Assembly (NCBI RefSeq): GCF_000281715.2
Contig: NZ_CP124576.1
Coordinates: 4,127,001 to 4,191,000, forward strand
Source of the DNA: Sphingobium sp. AP49
GTDB lineage: Bacteria; Pseudomonadota; Alphaproteobacteria; Sphingomonadales; Sphingomonadaceae
Length of the DNA stretch: 64,000 nucleotides
Reading direction: 5' to 3'
Notes under the pieces: generated by a model
What the model saw: only the letters and a program-made list of their open reading frames with translations
Told to the model about the DNA's origin: nothing
Databases searched by the model: none
Shown here: piece by piece, positions 53,225 to 63,284 of the stretch
How positions within the stretch are numbered: the stretch's first letter is position 1
Layout: each line of letters begins with the position of its first letter
Position numbers and translations under genes: made by a program

Positions 53225-55348
53225 TTACGCGCCGTGTGCCAACGCCGCCAGCAGCAGCAAGGCCACGATATTGGTGATCTTGATCATCGGGTTGACCGCC
53301 GGGCCAGCTGTGTCCTTGTAGGGATCACCGACCGTGTCACCAGTCACTGCGGCCTTGTGCGCCTCGCTGCCCTTGCCGCCATGATGGCCATCCTCGATAT
53401 ATTTCTTCGCATTGTCCCAGGCGCCACCACCCGACGTCATCGACAGGGCCACGAATAGCCCCGAGACGATGACGCCCAGCAGCAGTGCGCCCAGGGCGGC
53501 AAAGCCATTGGGCACGCCCGCGACCGCCGCAATGATGAAATAGACCGCGATCGGCGCCAGCACCGGCAGCAGCGAGGGGATGATCATCTCCTTGATCGCG
53601 GCGCGGGTGACGAGATCGACGGTGCGGGCATAATTGGGGCGCGACGTCCCTTCCATAATGCCCTTGTTGGTGGCGAACTGGTCACGCACATCCTTGACCA
53701 CGTCGCCGGCCGCGCGGCCGACCGCCGTCATCCCCATGGCGCCGAACAGATAGGGCAACAGCGCGCCCAGCAGCAGGCCGACGATGACATAGGGGTTGGA
53801 CAGGCTGAAATCGACCGGCTCGGTAAGACCCAGGGCCGAATTGTAGAATTTGAGGTCCTCCGTATAGGCGCCGAACAGCACCAGCGCGGCGAGGCCGGCC
53901 GAGCCGATGGCATAGCCCTTGGTCACCGCCTTGGTGGTGTTGCCGACCGCGTCGAGCGCATCGGTCTTCACCCGCACGCTGTCGTCGAGATGCGCCATTT
54001 CAGCGATGCCGCCGGCATTGTCTGTGACCGGGCCATAGGCATCCAATGCCACGACCATGCCGGCCAGTGCCAGCATCGCGGTGGCGGCAAAGGCAATGCC
54101 GATCAGGCCCGCCAGCTGATAGGCGACGATGATGCCGACCACGATCACGATCGTCGGCAGCGCAGTCGATTCCAGGCTGATCGCCAGCCCCTGGATGACA
54201 TTGGTGCCATGGCCGGTTTCCGATGCCTTGGCGATCGAGCGGACCGGGCGATAATTGGTGCTGGTATAATATTCGGTGATGACGACCAGCAGACCGGTCA
54301 CGGCCAGGCCGACCATCATCGACCAGAACAGCGCCATGCCGGTATAGCCGCCGACCCCGTCCAGATCGGTGCCGAACGGGGTGCGGATGTCGCCCAGCGT
54401 ATATTGGGTGACAAAATAAAGCGCCGGAATCGACAGCATCGCAGTGGTCCAGAACCCCTTGTAGAGCGCCCCCATGATCGACTGACTGGCACCCAGGCGG
54501 ACCATATAGGTACCGATGATCGAGGTGATGATGCATACGCCGCCGACGATCAGCGGCAACGACATGAGGCGCATCAGGAAGGCGTTATCGACGCCGGTCA
54601 CCAGCAATGCGGTCAGCACCATGGTGGCGCCGACGGTGACGACATAGGTTTCAAACAGGTCGGCCGCCATGCCGGCACAGTCGCCGACATTGTCGCCGAC
54701 ATTGTCCGCGATCACGGCGGGGTTGCGCGGGTCATCCTCCGGAATGCCGGCCTCCACCTTGCCCACCAGATCGGCGCCGACATCGGCCGCCTTGGTGAAA
54801 ATGCCGCCGCCAAGCCGCGCGAAGATGGAGATGAGGCTGGCGCCGAACGCGAGCGCGACCAGACTGTCGATCACCAGGCGGTCATCAGGCGCGTGGCCGG
54901 CCGGACCGGTCAGATACCAGAAAAAGGTGCTGATCGCGAGCAGGGCAAGCCCGGCCACCAGCATGCCGGTGATGGCCCCTGCGCGAAAAGCAACGGTCAG
55001 GCCATTCTGCAGGGTGCCGCGAGCGGCCTCCGCCGTGCGGACATTGGCACGCACCGAGATGTTCATGCCGATAAAGCCGGCCGCACCCGACAGGATCGCG
55101 CCAATCAGGAAGCCAACGGCACTGGTTATCCCCAGGAACAGGAAGACAAGGACGGCGACGACGACGCCGACCACCGCGATGGTGGTATATTGGCGGCCGA
55201 GATAGGCCTTCGCCCCTTCCTGAATCGCCCCCGCGATCGCCTGCATGGTTTCATTGCCCGCCGGCGCGGCGAGCACCTGGCGACTGGTGAAAAGCCCGTA
55301 GAGCACGGCCAGCAGGCCGCACCCTATGGCAATATAGACTATCTGCAT
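53225..55348 (-). CDS. hppA: Membrane H+-translocating pyrophosphatase
   Basis: A 707-residue membrane protein with about 16 helices that couples PPi hydrolysis to proton export. The PPi-binding segments [42 protein letters not shown] and the symmetric DNAGGIAEM near the C-terminal half are present. [16 protein letters not shown] has Lys where potassium-dependent enzymes have Ala, so a K+-independent H+-PPase is inferred. Start at 55348 (MQIVYIAIG) with GGAGCAAGC upstream. Downstream of thiL on the same strand, separated by 227 bases. Confidence 0.95.
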   Translation of the reverse strand: MQIVYIAIGCGLLAVLYGLFTSRQVLAAPAGNETMQAIAGAIQEGAKAYLGRQYTTIAVVGVVVAVLVFLFLGITSAVGFLIGAILSGAAGFIGMNISVRANVRTAEAARGTLQNGLTVAFRAGAITGMLVAGLALLAISTFFWYLTGPAGHAPDDRLVIDSLVALAFGASLISIFARLGGGIFTKAADVGADLVGKVEAGIPEDDPRNPAVIADNVGDNVGDCAGMAADLFETYVVTVGATMVLTALLVTGVDNAFLMRLMSLPLIVGGVCIITSIIGTYMVRLGASQSIMGALYKGFWTTAMLSIPALYFVTQYTLGDIRTPFGTDLDGVGGYTGMALFWSMMVGLAVTGLLVVITEYYTSTNYRPVRSIAKASETGHGTNVIQGLAISLESTALPTIVIVVGIIVAYQLAGLIGIAFAATAMLALAGMVVALDAYGPVTDNAGGIAEMAHLDDSVRVKTDALDAVGNTTKAVTKGYAIGSAGLAALVLFGAYTEDLKFYNSALGLTEPVDFSLSNPYVIVGLLLGALLPYLFGAMGMTAVGRAAGDVVKDVRDQFATNKGIMEGTSRPNYARTVDLVTRAAIKEMIIPSLLPVLAPIAVYFIIAAVAGVPNGFAALGALLLGVIVSGLFVALSMTSGGGAWDNAKKYIEDGHHGGKGSEAHKAAVTGDTVGDPYKDTAGPAVNPMIKITNIVALLLLAALAHGA

Positions 55349-55575
55349 GCTTGCTCCTCTCCCCCTATTGTTGCTGTCATCGATCGCTCCGCAGGGAATG
55401 ACGGGCGGGCGAAGGGCGCAACAGCGGGCGGCCGAACGGGAAGGGTCCGGCATCGGGCACCGCGTCAATCAGCAACAGGGCGATGCGCATCGGGCGCTCC
55501 AACCGGCTGAGAATAGGCTGATCCGAAGCTACAGCTCAGGCAGCGCGCGTCAAGCCGGTAGCGGAATGCCCCTGA

Positions 55576-56493
55576 TCAACCATGTTCCCAGCCGAGCCGT
55601 TCGGGCAGCGGCATGATCGCACCATCGATCCGCAGGGTAAGGCCCGCCCCTTCGGAGAGGTAGCCGATCGGAATCGCGCGGACAGGCGACGAAACGCCGG
55701 GTGGCAGGGCGAAGAGCAGTTCATAATCGTCGCCGGCGCGCGCGGCGGCGAGCTGGATCGCGGTGCTACCGCCGCGCACGCTTTCGAGCGCCGGCGAAAG
55801 CGGGACATGGTCGATAGTCACGGCAAGATTGCTGGCCGCCCCCATGCGCGCCGCGTCGATCAATAGCCCGTCCGACAGGTCCATCATCGCGGTCGCGACG
55901 CGGGCGAGCAAGGCTCCTTCAGCCAAACGCGGGCGCGGTCGGCGATAGGCCGCGACCAGCGGGCCGGATGTGTTGGGATCGACGCGCGCAAGATGGAGGC
56001 CGATGCCGGCATCGCCGACCGGCCCGGTGACATAGAGCCGGTCGCCTGCGCGCGCGCCGGCCCGGCTGGGCACCGGCTTGCTGGTCGCTTCGCCGATCGC
56101 GGTCAGGCTGTAACTGCGCGGAGCACCAACCGGCATGCTGACCGTGTCGCCGCCGAGCAACGGCATGGCATGCCGTTCCAGCGCCTCGCCCAGCCCTTCG
56201 AGGAAGGCTGCATCCCATCCATCATCGCCGGACAGGCTGTAATTGAGCAGGCAGCCGACCGGCCTTGCCCCCTTGGCGGCAAGGTCGGACAGATTCACCG
56301 CCGCCAGTTTCCAGCCGATGTCGGCCGGCGGATCAGTGGAGAGATAATGGACGTCCTCGACCATCGTGTCGCTGGTGAGGATCAGGCGCGTGCCGCCGAC
56401 CGGCAGCACGGCAACATCATCCTGCAGTCCCTGCGCGGCGGGATCATGCGCCAGCAGGCGCAGCAGGGTGAGGAAGCGGGATTCGGCGGACAT
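55576..56493 (-). CDS. thiL: Thiamine-monophosphate kinase
   Basis: A 305-residue AIR-synthase-fold kinase that phosphorylates TMP to the cofactor TPP. Landmarks: LQDDVAVLPVGGTRLILTSDTMVEDVHYL, AAVNLSDLAAKGARPVGCLL, MMDLSDGLLIDAARMG and AGDDYELLF. It follows nusB by about 70 bases, the common nusB-thiL order. No TPP riboswitch is visible in that gap. Confidence 0.94.
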   Translation of the reverse strand: MSAESRFLTLLRLLAHDPAAQGLQDDVAVLPVGGTRLILTSDTMVEDVHYLSTDPPADIGWKLAAVNLSDLAAKGARPVGCLLNYSLSGDDGWDAAFLEGLGEALERHAMPLLGGDTVSMPVGAPRSYSLTAIGEATSKPVPSRAGARAGDRLYVTGPVGDAGIGLHLARVDPNTSGPLVAAYRRPRPRLAEGALLARVATAMMDLSDGLLIDAARMGAASNLAVTIDHVPLSPALESVRGGSTAIQLAAARAGDDYELLFALPPGVSSPVRAIPIGYLSEGAGLTLRIDGAIMPLPERLGWEHG

Positions 56494-56564
56494 GATGTGA
56501 GCCTATCCCTCTTCCTCGACCGGTACAGTCCTGGCCGATCGTTTCTTGCGAACGGCCAGACCGC

Positions 56565-57011
56565 TTATTTGCGCGCGTCCTTGGCGACGGCGTCGAGCAG
56601 GCCATTGACGAAGCCGGCTTCGCGCTTGTCGTAAAAGGCGTGGGCGACGTCGACATATTCGCTGATGACGGTGCCCGTCGCGATATCCGCACGGGCAAGT
56701 AGCTCATAGGTGCCCGCGCGCAAAATCTGGCGCATCGGCTTGTCGAGGCGATCGAGGGTCCAGCCGCTCGACAGGCGGGCGGAAATCAACCCATCGATTT
56801 CGGCGCGGCGGCGATCGACGCCAGATACGATATCGTCGAAGAAATTCTGTTCGGCATCGGCATAGGTCACGTCCTCGATCGTCGCACCCAGGCGATGTTC
56901 GTGGAATTCGTGCAGCAGCAGATGGAGCGGCGTACCCTCCATTTCGAGCTGGTAAAGCGCCTGGACCGCGGCGAGGCGCGCGGCGGAGCGGGATTTGGAA
57001 CGTTCGGTCAT
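56565..57011 (-). CDS. nusB: Transcription antitermination factor NusB
   Basis: A 148-residue helical RNA-binding protein that, with NusE, supports rRNA antitermination. Family segments: SRSAARLAAVQALYQLEME, WTLDRLDKPMRQILRAGTYELL and VISEYVDVAHAFYDKREAGFVNGLLDAVAKD. Start at 57011 (MTERSKSRS) fits NusB; the upstream in-frame part lies within an intergenic repeat. Confidence 0.95.
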   Translation of the reverse strand: MTERSKSRSAARLAAVQALYQLEMEGTPLHLLLHEFHEHRLGATIEDVTYADAEQNFFDDIVSGVDRRRAEIDGLISARLSSGWTLDRLDKPMRQILRAGTYELLARADIATGTVISEYVDVAHAFYDKREAGFVNGLLDAVAKDARK

Positions 57012-57027
57012 ATCAATCTGTCCATAA

Positions 57028-57106
57028 CCGTTCGGGCCGAGCTTGTCGAAGCCCATGACCGAACGCAGTGAGATGTCCGCCCTTCGACGTCGTTCAGGGC
57101 GAACGG
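57028..57106. repeat. REP-like palindromic intergenic element
   Basis: Outer arms CCGTTCG (57028-57034) and CGAACGG (57100-57106) enclose GGGCCGAGCTTGTCGAAGCCC and a second near-palindrome GCCCTTCGACGTCGTTCAGGGC (the two share TTCG/CGAA units). The CGTTCGGGC...GAGC..GTCGAAGCCC wording recalls a repeat that is common between genes in sphingomonads. Only this copy is seen in the window. Confidence 0.5.
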
Positions 57107-57111
57107 AATTT

Positions 57112-58398
57112 CTAGAGCCGCAACGCGACCGATGCGGCATGGGCAGGCAGGCCTTCCGCCTCAGCCAATGCCACGGCGGCGGGACCGATCGCGCGTATCG
57201 CGTCGGGCGTTAGACCCAGGAAACTGGTGCGCTTCATGAAATCGAGCACCGAAAGGCCTGATGAGAAGCGCGCGCGACGGCCGGTCGGCAGCACATGGTT
57301 CGGCCCTGCGACATAATCGCCCACCGCCTCCGGCGTCATCCGGCCGAGGAAGACCGAGCCGGCATGACGGACCTGCCTGAAATAGCGGTCGGGATCATCC
57401 ACCGCCAGTTCCAGATGCTCGGGCGCGAGCCGATCGACCAGCGGCATCGCCTCGTCAAGGTCGCGCACCAGAATGATCGCGCCATTGGCGGCCCAGCTGG
57501 TGGTGGCGACAGCCCTCGTCGTCAGCTTGGGAAGCTGCTGCTCGACCGCCTTTTCAACGGCATCGGCAAAGGCCGCATCATCAGTGAAGAGGATCGACTG
57601 GCTGGTCGGGTCATGTTCCGACTGGCTCAAGAGATCGGCCGCGATCCAGTCGGCGTCATTCCGGCCATCGGCGACGACGACGATTTCGGACGGGCCGGCG
57701 ACCATGTCGATGCCGACCACGCCATAAAGCTGGCGCTTGGCTTCGGCGACCCAGGCATTGCCGGGACCGGTGATGACGTCGACCGGCTTGATGCGATCGG
57801 TGCCATAGGCGAGCGCCGCGACGGCCTGTGCCCCGCCGACGCGCCAGATTTCTTCGATTCCCGCGATCTGCGCAGCAGCCAGCACCAACGGGTTGATCTC
57901 GCCCTTCGGCGTCGGCGTGACCATGGCAATGCGGCGCACGCCCGCCACCTTGGCCGGGATGACATTCATCAGCAGCGAGCTGGGATAGGCGGCGCGGCCA
58001 CCGGGCACATAGAGCCCGGCAGCGTCCACCGCCGTCCAGCGCGCGCCGAGGCGCACGCCGGCGCTGTCGATGCCGTCGCTGTCCACCGGCCTTTGCTTTT
58101 CATGATAGGTGGTGATGCGCGCGGCCGCGAGTTCGAGCGCGTCGCGCAGCTCGCTCGACAGGCCATCGAGCGCGGCACGACAGTCGGCCGGGTCGACCGC
58201 CCAGCCGCTGACGTCCAGATCATGATGGTCGAAGCGGCTGGTATAATCGGCGAGCGCGGTGTCGCCATGGGCACGCACAGCCTTCAGGATGGCGCTGACG
58301 TCGCGCGACACATCCTCGTCCGCCTCGCGCCGTGCATCGACCAGGGCTGTGAAATCGACCGCGAAGCCGGCGGCCTTGCTGTCGAGCCTAAGCGGCAT
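57112..58398 (-). CDS. hisD: Histidinol dehydrogenase
   Basis: A 428-residue NAD- and zinc-dependent enzyme catalysing the last two steps of histidine synthesis. Recognisable: [62 protein letters not shown] and [14 protein letters not shown] (catalytic Glu/His pair), then [20 protein letters not shown]. Overlaps hisG's end by 11 bases. Confidence 0.95.
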   Translation of the reverse strand: MPLRLDSKAAGFAVDFTALVDARREADEDVSRDVSAILKAVRAHGDTALADYTSRFDHHDLDVSGWAVDPADCRAALDGLSSELRDALELAAARITTYHEKQRPVDSDGIDSAGVRLGARWTAVDAAGLYVPGGRAAYPSSLLMNVIPAKVAGVRRIAMVTPTPKGEINPLVLAAAQIAGIEEIWRVGGAQAVAALAYGTDRIKPVDVITGPGNAWVAEAKRQLYGVVGIDMVAGPSEIVVVADGRNDADWIAADLLSQSEHDPTSQSILFTDDAAFADAVEKAVEQQLPKLTTRAVATTSWAANGAIILVRDLDEAMPLVDRLAPEHLELAVDDPDRYFRQVRHAGSVFLGRMTPEAVGDYVAGPNHVLPTGRRARFSSGLSVLDFMKRTSFLGLTPDAIRAIGPAAVALAEAEGLPAHAASVALRL

Positions 58399-59050
58399 TG
58401 CGCACCTCCACCGCCTTGCGAAACGCCTCCACCAGCGTGGTAAGATCGGCCGAGCGCATCTTGTAGGCGGCGCGATTGACGATCAGCCGCGCCGAGACCG
58501 GCATGATGATCGCGGTCTCCACCAGACCATTGGCCTTGAGCGTGGCGCCCGAGGACACAAGGTCGACAATGCGACGCGACAGGCCGAGCGAAGGCGCCAG
58601 TTCCATCGCGCCATTCAGCTTCACGCATTCGGCCTGAAGGCCCCGCGCCTCATAATATTTGCGGGTAAGATGCGGATATTTGGTGGCGACGCGGACATGG
58701 CTCATCGCTGCCTGATCCTCGTCGCCCGCATCCGCCGGTTCGGCAACCGACAGGCGGCAATGGCCGATATTGAGGTCGACGGGGGCGTAAAGTTCGGAAT
58801 AGTCGAACTCGTCCACGACGTCGGAACCGACGATGCCGATCTGGGCTGCGCCATGGGCGACGAAGGTCGCAACATCGAAAGCGCGCACGCGGATGATCGA
58901 CACGTCTGGCCGATTAGTGGCGAAACGCAGCGCCCGGCTCTTCTTGTCATGGAATTCCGCCTCCGGTTCGATACCGGCTTTGGCGAGCAGGGGTAGCGCC
59001 TCTTCGAGGATGCGCCCCTTGGGGATGGCGAAGGTGATCGGGCGAGTCAT
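58388..59050 (-). CDS. hisG: ATP phosphoribosyltransferase, short form
   Basis: A 220-residue first enzyme of histidine synthesis. [20 protein letters not shown] and [10 protein letters not shown] are typical, as is [23 protein letters not shown] [22 protein letters not shown]. The length is that of HisG-S, which lacks the C-terminal regulatory domain and normally needs HisZ for activity and feedback; hisZ is not in the window. hisG-hisD form an overlapping pair. Confidence 0.94.
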   Translation of the reverse strand: MTRPITFAIPKGRILEEALPLLAKAGIEPEAEFHDKKSRALRFATNRPDVSIIRVRAFDVATFVAHGAAQIGIVGSDVVDEFDYSELYAPVDLNIGHCRLSVAEPADAGDEDQAAMSHVRVATKYPHLTRKYYEARGLQAECVKLNGAMELAPSLGLSRRIVDLVSSGATLKANGLVETAIIMPVSARLIVNRAAYKMRSADLTTLVEAFRKAVEVRNAA

Positions 59051-59091
59051 GACGCGCGGGCCTTACCGGCGACGCCCCGGAAACACAAGAT

Positions 59092-60198
59092 TCAGGCGGC
59101 CTGTGCCAGCGCTGCCTGCGTGCTTGCGATCCAGCCGCCGCCCAGAACGCGATCGCCGGCGTAGAGCACGGCCGCTTGCCCCGGTGCGACGCCATATTCC
59201 GGCGCGTCGAAGACCAGACGATCGCCGTCGAGCCGCGCGGGCACCGGCTTGGCCATCGAACGGACCTTGGCGGTCAGGGGGCCGGTAAAATCACCGCCTA
59301 ACCAGTTGATGTCGGTCAAGATCGCGCCCGCAACCGCCAGTGCCGCCTTTGGCCCGACAATCACGCGGCGCGCCTCTGCATCAAGACGCACGACATAGAG
59401 TGGATCGGGCTGGCCGCCGATTTCCAGCCCCTTGCGCTGCCCTACCGTATAATGAATCAAACCTTTGTGGCGACCGAGGATGCGACCGTCGACATGGACG
59501 ATATCGCCCCCCTCGTCCGCATCGGGGCGCAGCTTGCGGACGATCTTGGCATAGTCGCCGTCCGGCACGAAGCAAATGTCCTGGCTGTCGGGCTTAAGCG
59601 CGACCGCCAGCCCCAGTTCGGCCGCGATTTCGCGGACCTGGGCCTTGGGCAGGCCACCTAGCGGGAAACGCAGATAATCGAGCTGCGCCTGAGTCGTGGC
59701 AAACAAAAAATAGCTCTGGTCACGGGCCGGATCGGCGGCACGGTGCAATTCGGCCCCCTGCGGCCCTTCGACGCGACGGACATAATGGCCGGTCGCAAGA
59801 CAGTCCGCGCCCAGATCACGCGCGATCTGGAACAGGTCGGTGAATTTCACCCCCATATTGCATTTCACGCAGGGAATGGGGGTGCGCCCCGCCATATATT
59901 CATCGGCAAAGTCGGCTATCACCGAATCCCGAAACTGGCTTTCATAATCAAAGACATAGTGAGCGATACCGATACGATCGGCGACCGCGCGCGCGTCGCG
60001 GATATCCTGCCCTGCACAGCAGCTGCCGGTACGGCCGACGGCAGCGCCATGATCGTAAAGCTGAAGCGTCACACCGATCACTTCGGCGCCCGTCCGCGCG
60101 GCCAGCGCGGCGACGACGCTGCTGTCCACGCCACCGGACATGGCAACGACGATGCGCCGCTGCGAGAGCGGCTCGGAAAGCTGGAATTCAGGCTGCAT
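59092..60198 (-). CDS. mnmA: tRNA 2-thiouridylase MnmA
   Basis: A 368-residue ATP-pyrophosphatase that thiolates U34 of Glu, Gln and Lys tRNAs. PP-loop [16 protein letters not shown] at the N-terminus; catalytic cysteines in [13 protein letters not shown] and [20 protein letters not shown] and [13 protein letters not shown] toward the end. Start at 60198 (MQPEFQL) fits the family. Confidence 0.95.
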   Translation of the reverse strand: MQPEFQLSEPLSQRRIVVAMSGGVDSSVVAALAARTGAEVIGVTLQLYDHGAAVGRTGSCCAGQDIRDARAVADRIGIAHYVFDYESQFRDSVIADFADEYMAGRTPIPCVKCNMGVKFTDLFQIARDLGADCLATGHYVRRVEGPQGAELHRAADPARDQSYFLFATTQAQLDYLRFPLGGLPKAQVREIAAELGLAVALKPDSQDICFVPDGDYAKIVRKLRPDADEGGDIVHVDGRILGRHKGLIHYTVGQRKGLEIGGQPDPLYVVRLDAEARRVIVGPKAALAVAGAILTDINWLGGDFTGPLTAKVRSMAKPVPARLDGDRLVFDAPEYGVAPGQAAVLYAGDRVLGGGWIASTQAALAQAA

Positions 60199-60324
60199 GG
60201 CCGCCCATATAGTCGCAAGCCCTCCGGCGTTCCAGCGCGATCCTCGCTCCTTTTGTCGCTTCGACGCAGAAAGCGATCCGGGCATTTACCGGACCTTATC
60301 CATTACACCCCTAAACCCAACGGC

Positions 60325-60621
60325 ATGGATCTGAGCTTCCTCCGAACCGGCGGATTAAAACCCGCCATTACCAAGCCAACCGGGCGGCCACGCGTGCCGG
60401 CCTGGCCCTTCCTGCGCGCGACATCTGCCGCGGCGCAGGCGGCCAGTCCGACCGCGCAAGCGGTGGCTGGCGTCCTGCGGGGGCAGGACGGGCTGACAGA
60501 CTGGATCCAGGAACTGGCCGAGATTTTCGCGCCACGTTCCAGCGGCAAGATCGAAGCCGCTCGGCTCGCGGGAAGCTTTAACCCGTTGGTCGCGAGCCAT
60601 TTAGGGGTGGGGCAAGGATGA
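60325..60621 (+). CDS. Doubtful small open frame upstream of sciP
   Basis: An open frame of 98 residues (MDLSFLRTGGLKPAITKPTGRPRVPAW then Ala-rich, and GLTDWIQELAEIFAPRSSGKIEAARLAG). It has no Shine-Dalgarno sequence and matches nothing I know. It occupies the largest gap between mnmA and sciP (60199-60728), where no other feature is seen apart from promoters that must exist. It may not be real. Confidence 0.25.
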   Translation: MDLSFLRTGGLKPAITKPTGRPRVPAWPFLRATSAAAQAASPTAQAVAGVLRGQDGLTDWIQELAEIFAPRSSGKIEAARLAGSFNPLVASHLGVGQG

Positions 60622-60728
60622 TGAAATCAGTGTTTACCTTTGGGCTTTAGCCGATCTTCAGGGCTGAGGTGCATAGACGGTTTCGCTGCTGAATTCGGCA
60701 ACGCCAGTGCCGCTAATTGAGGGTAAGA

Positions 60729-61028
60729 ATGATCGAGAACCAGAAAATCCGACCTGCACAGGTCGTCGGGCCGCTGGGAGAACCCCTGACGCTGGAAAGT
60801 CTGCCGCCCGTGGACACCACGCGCTGGGTGGTACGCCGGAAGGCCGAAGTGGTCGCCGCCGTCAATGGCGGACTGCTAACCGTGGACGAAGCGTGCGCGC
60901 GTTACAGCCTGACGCTGGAGGAATTTGCCAGCTGGCAGCGCGCGGTTGACCGCTCAGGCATGCACGGCCTGCGCGTAACCCGCATCCAATATTATAAATC
61001 CCTCTACGAGCGGCAGCAGAAATATTAA
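60729..61028 (+). CDS. sciP: DUF1153/SciP cell-cycle regulator
   Basis: A 99-residue helix-turn-helix protein of the DUF1153/SciP family. The core TTRWVVRRKAEVVAAVNGGLLTVDEACARYSLTLEEFASWQRAVD followed by GLRVTRIQYYKSL is nearly the signature of Caulobacter SciP, which binds CtrA and blocks its activation of target promoters. Expected to act in the cytosol on CtrA-dependent transcription. The ATG at 60729 has GAGGG five bases upstream; a TTG at 60717 would overlap that site. Followed by a strong terminator. Confidence 0.93.
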   Translation: MIENQKIRPAQVVGPLGEPLTLESLPPVDTTRWVVRRKAEVVAAVNGGLLTVDEACARYSLTLEEFASWQRAVDRSGMHGLRVTRIQYYKSLYERQQKY

Positions 61029-61077
61029 GCGATCGGATGCGGCCGCTGTCCGGCCGCAAAAACCGGGAAATCTGCCC

Positions 61078-61109
61078 AAGGGCCGCCGGACCTGTGTCCG
61101 ACGGCCCTT
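61078..61109 (+). terminator. sciP terminator
   Basis: AAGGGCCG (61078-61085) pairs with CGGCCCTT (61102-61109), with GGAC/GTCC inside. Followed by ATTCCTTTG. A smaller GCGGCCG/CGGCCGC hairpin lies at 61039-61057. Confidence 0.65.
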
Positions 61110-61158
61110 ATTCCTTTGTGCCACGGGGATGGTTTCCGAAGCGGAATCATTTTTTGCG

Positions 61159-61183
61159 GGAACGCGAAGCCGTCTGCCGGGTT
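61159..61183 (+). promoter_or_regulatory. EcfG-type stress promoter candidate
   Basis: GGAAC (61159-61163), 16 bases, GGTT (61180-61183): one base off the alphaproteobacterial general-stress sigma consensus GGAAC-N16/17-CGTT. It lies 45 bases before a GlsB/YeaQ stress membrane gene, a usual member of that regulon. Confidence 0.4.
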
Positions 61184-61228
61184 GAACATGTCAGCCAACC
61201 CGCTGGGGGCGTGGTCAAGGAGAGTAAT

Positions 61229-61486
61229 ATGGGCATCATTTTGTGGCTTATCGTCGGCGGCGTGATCGGCTGGCTCGCAAGCATGATCATGCGCACCGAT
61301 GCGCAGCAGGGCATTTTGCTGAATATCGTGGTCGGCATTGTCGGCGCCTTCATCGGCGGACTGATCTTCAGCGGCGGATCGATCAACAATGCTGGGCTGA
61401 CATTGTACAGCTTCCTTGTCTCGTTGGTCGGCGCGGTCATTTTGCTGGCGATCGTCAACCTCGTCCGGCGCGGATCCGTACGCTAG
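61229..61486 (+). CDS. GlsB/YeaQ/YmgE-family membrane protein (first copy)
   Basis: An 85-residue protein with three hydrophobic Gly-rich helices: LWLIVGGVIGWLASMIMR, ILLNIVVGIVGAFIGGLIFSGG and YSFLVSLVGAVILLAIVNLVRRG. It is the transglycosylase-associated/YeaQ-type family, induced by stress in many bacteria; molecular role unclear. The ATG at 61229 has AAGGAG six bases upstream. A second, divergent-sequence copy lies on the opposite strand, converging on the same terminator. Confidence 0.9.
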   Translation: MGIILWLIVGGVIGWLASMIMRTDAQQGILLNIVVGIVGAFIGGLIFSGGSINNAGLTLYSFLVSLVGAVILLAIVNLVRRGSVR

Positions 61487-61504
61487 AATAGCCAATCGAC
61501 CCGC

Positions 61505-61545
61505 AAAAAGGCCGCGCCGTCGCAAAGACAGCGCGGCCTTTTTTT
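61505..61545. terminator. Bidirectional terminator
   Basis: AAAAAGGCCGCGC (61505-61517) pairs with GCGCGGCCTTTTT within 61531-61545, giving a U-tract on both strands. It lies between the two convergent GlsB/YeaQ-type genes. Confidence 0.92.
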
Positions 61546-61554
61546 GTTGCGATT

Positions 61555-61803
61555 TCAGTGTCGTGCGCCAAACCAGCGATAGAGAATCAGCACCGCCATG
61601 GCCCCCAGCACAGCAGCGAGAAAGCTGGCCCGCTGACCGGGCAGGTAGAAACCCAGCAGCTGGCCAACATAGGCCGCCAGCAAGGCCCCCGCGATTCCCA
61701 ACAAGATCGTGACGACGCAGCCGCCCGGGTCGCGTCCGGGCATGACCAGCCGCGCCAACGCACCAGCGAGCAGACCCGTCATGATCCATCCCAGCAATTC
61801 CAT
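61555..61803 (-). CDS. GlsB/YeaQ/YmgE-family membrane protein (second copy)
   Basis: An 82-residue membrane protein of the same family as the gene opposite: LLGWIMTGLLAGALARLVMPGRDPGGCVVTILLGIAGALLAAYVGQLLG followed by FLAAVLGAMAVLILYRWF. AGGAGG lies 11 bases before the ATG at 61803. Sequence differs widely from the first copy, so this is not a recent duplication. Confidence 0.9.
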   Translation of the reverse strand: MELLGWIMTGLLAGALARLVMPGRDPGGCVVTILLGIAGALLAAYVGQLLGFYLPGQRASFLAAVLGAMAVLILYRWFGARH

Positions 61804-62023
61804 GGCACACTCCCTCCTGCCCGGCGGCTCGCAATCCATAGCGCGCATAGTCCGACTATTTTGGCAATAGACGCACCAAACGCTGTCCACCGCCATGTTC
61901 CGTCCCGGCACAGAATGCTTTGCGAATGCCGGACCAACCGTGATAATGGGACTTGAGGGCGGTGATATATTCATATAACACAGTGCCGAGTTTTGGCGGA
62001 ACCGCCGGAGAGATGGAAACGGC

Positions 62024-63196
62024 ATGAATTACGAAACCCAGCTGATGGGCGAATCGTCCTCGATCCTCGTCGATGAGGAAGAACGGAACCGCGGTCGGCG
62101 CCGGTTGCTGATCATTGGCGGCGTTGCCGCGATCGCCCTGATTGCCGTAGCGGCCGCGCTGTCGATGCGCGGCAAGAGCGCAGCAACGCCAGACGCCGTC
62201 CAACAGGCCCCGGTGGTAACCGTCGTGAGCCCTGGTCAAACGATGGTCGCACGCACCGTCAGCGCCACCGGATCGCTCGCCGCCCGAATAGACATGCCGG
62301 TCGGCGTCGTTGGCGAAGGCGGCATGGTGACCCGCGTGCTGGTGCAGCCGGGCGACTGGGTCCGGGCCGGGCAAGCGCTGGCCATCGTCGAACGGTCGGT
62401 CCAGAGCGAGCAGATCAACTCCCTAGCCGCACAAGTCGAGGTCCAGCGGGCCAACGCCAAGCTGGCACAGGCCCAGCTGGACCGCGCCAAGGCCCTGGTC
62501 GGGCGCGGTTTCATCAGCGCCGCCGACATCGATCAGCGTACCGCCACGCGCGATCAGGCCGTAGCCCAGGTCCGCGTGGCCGAGGCGCAGTTGGCCGAGC
62601 AGCGCGCCCGCACCGGGCGGCTCGACATCCGTGCGCCCGCAGCGGGCCTTGTCCTGACCCGGACTGTCGAGCCTGGGCAGATCGTGCAGGCCGGCAGCGG
62701 CGTGCTGTTCCGCATGGCCAAGGACGGCGAAATGGAAATGCTGGCGCAGGTCAGCGAAGGGGATTTGACCACGCTCCGCGCCGGCAATGGCGCTACGGTA
62801 ACCCCGGTCGGCGGCAAGGACAGCTTTGCCGGGCGGGTGTGGCAGGTATCGCCGGTCGTCGACCCGCAGAGCCGCCAGGGCATCGCCCGTATCGCCTTGT
62901 CCTATAATCCTGCGATCCGGCCAGGTGGCTTTGCTACCGCGACGATTACCAGCGGTTCGGGCGAGGCACCTCTGCTGCCGGAATCGGCCGTCCAGAGCGA
63001 TGCCAACGGCAATTATGTCTATATCGTCAACGCCAAGAACCAGGTCGAACGCCGCGAAGTGAAGGTCGGCCAAGTGTCGGATACCGGTGTTGCAATCGCC
63101 ACCGGCCTGACCGGTGCCGAACGGATCGTCACGTCGGCCGGCGCTTTCCTGACCCCCGGGCAGAAGGTCAAGCCCGAGGCACGCAAGGCGCCATGA
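62024..63196 (+). CDS. RND efflux periplasmic adaptor subunit
   Basis: A 390-residue membrane-fusion protein. One N-terminal transmembrane segment (LLIIGGVAAIALIAVAAALS), a lipoyl/barrel-sandwich hybrid (RVLVQPGDWVRAGQALAIVE ... LDIRAPAAGLVLTRTVEPGQIV), a long alpha-helical hairpin (about residues 130-200), a beta-barrel and a C-terminal domain. It bridges the inner-membrane pump encoded 89 bases downstream and an outer-membrane channel. Substrates unknown. A 220-base gap with no other gene precedes it. Confidence 0.92.
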   Translation: MNYETQLMGESSSILVDEEERNRGRRRLLIIGGVAAIALIAVAAALSMRGKSAATPDAVQQAPVVTVVSPGQTMVARTVSATGSLAARIDMPVGVVGEGGMVTRVLVQPGDWVRAGQALAIVERSVQSEQINSLAAQVEVQRANAKLAQAQLDRAKALVGRGFISAADIDQRTATRDQAVAQVRVAEAQLAEQRARTGRLDIRAPAAGLVLTRTVEPGQIVQAGSGVLFRMAKDGEMEMLAQVSEGDLTTLRAGNGATVTPVGGKDSFAGRVWQVSPVVDPQSRQGIARIALSYNPAIRPGGFATATITSGSGEAPLLPESAVQSDANGNYVYIVNAKNQVERREVKVGQVSDTGVAIATGLTGAERIVTSAGAFLTPGQKVKPEARKAP

Positions 63197-63284
63197 GCAG
63201 CATCGGGCAGGGTTTCTCCCCGCCCGCAACAGGCTGGACAGAGTTGGAAGCGGACGCCCGTGCGTCCGGTGAGGGATGCCCATC

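Noticed and set aside
56494-56564. Possible TPP riboswitch before thiL
   Set aside because: The gap is about 70 bases and lacks the conserved THI-box sequences.
60303-60548. Minus-strand open frame opposite the doubtful plus-strand frame upstream of sciP
   Set aside because: No ribosome binding site, no domain, and the amino-acid composition of a shadow frame.
60622-60728. Possible CtrA site before sciP (TTTACC...TTTAGCC)
   Set aside because: Half-sites are degenerate and the spacing is nine bases rather than seven.
61890-61915. GGAAC-like/CGTT stress promoter on the minus strand before the second GlsB/YeaQ gene
   Set aside because: The spacer is 14 bases, two shorter than the EcfG consensus allows.
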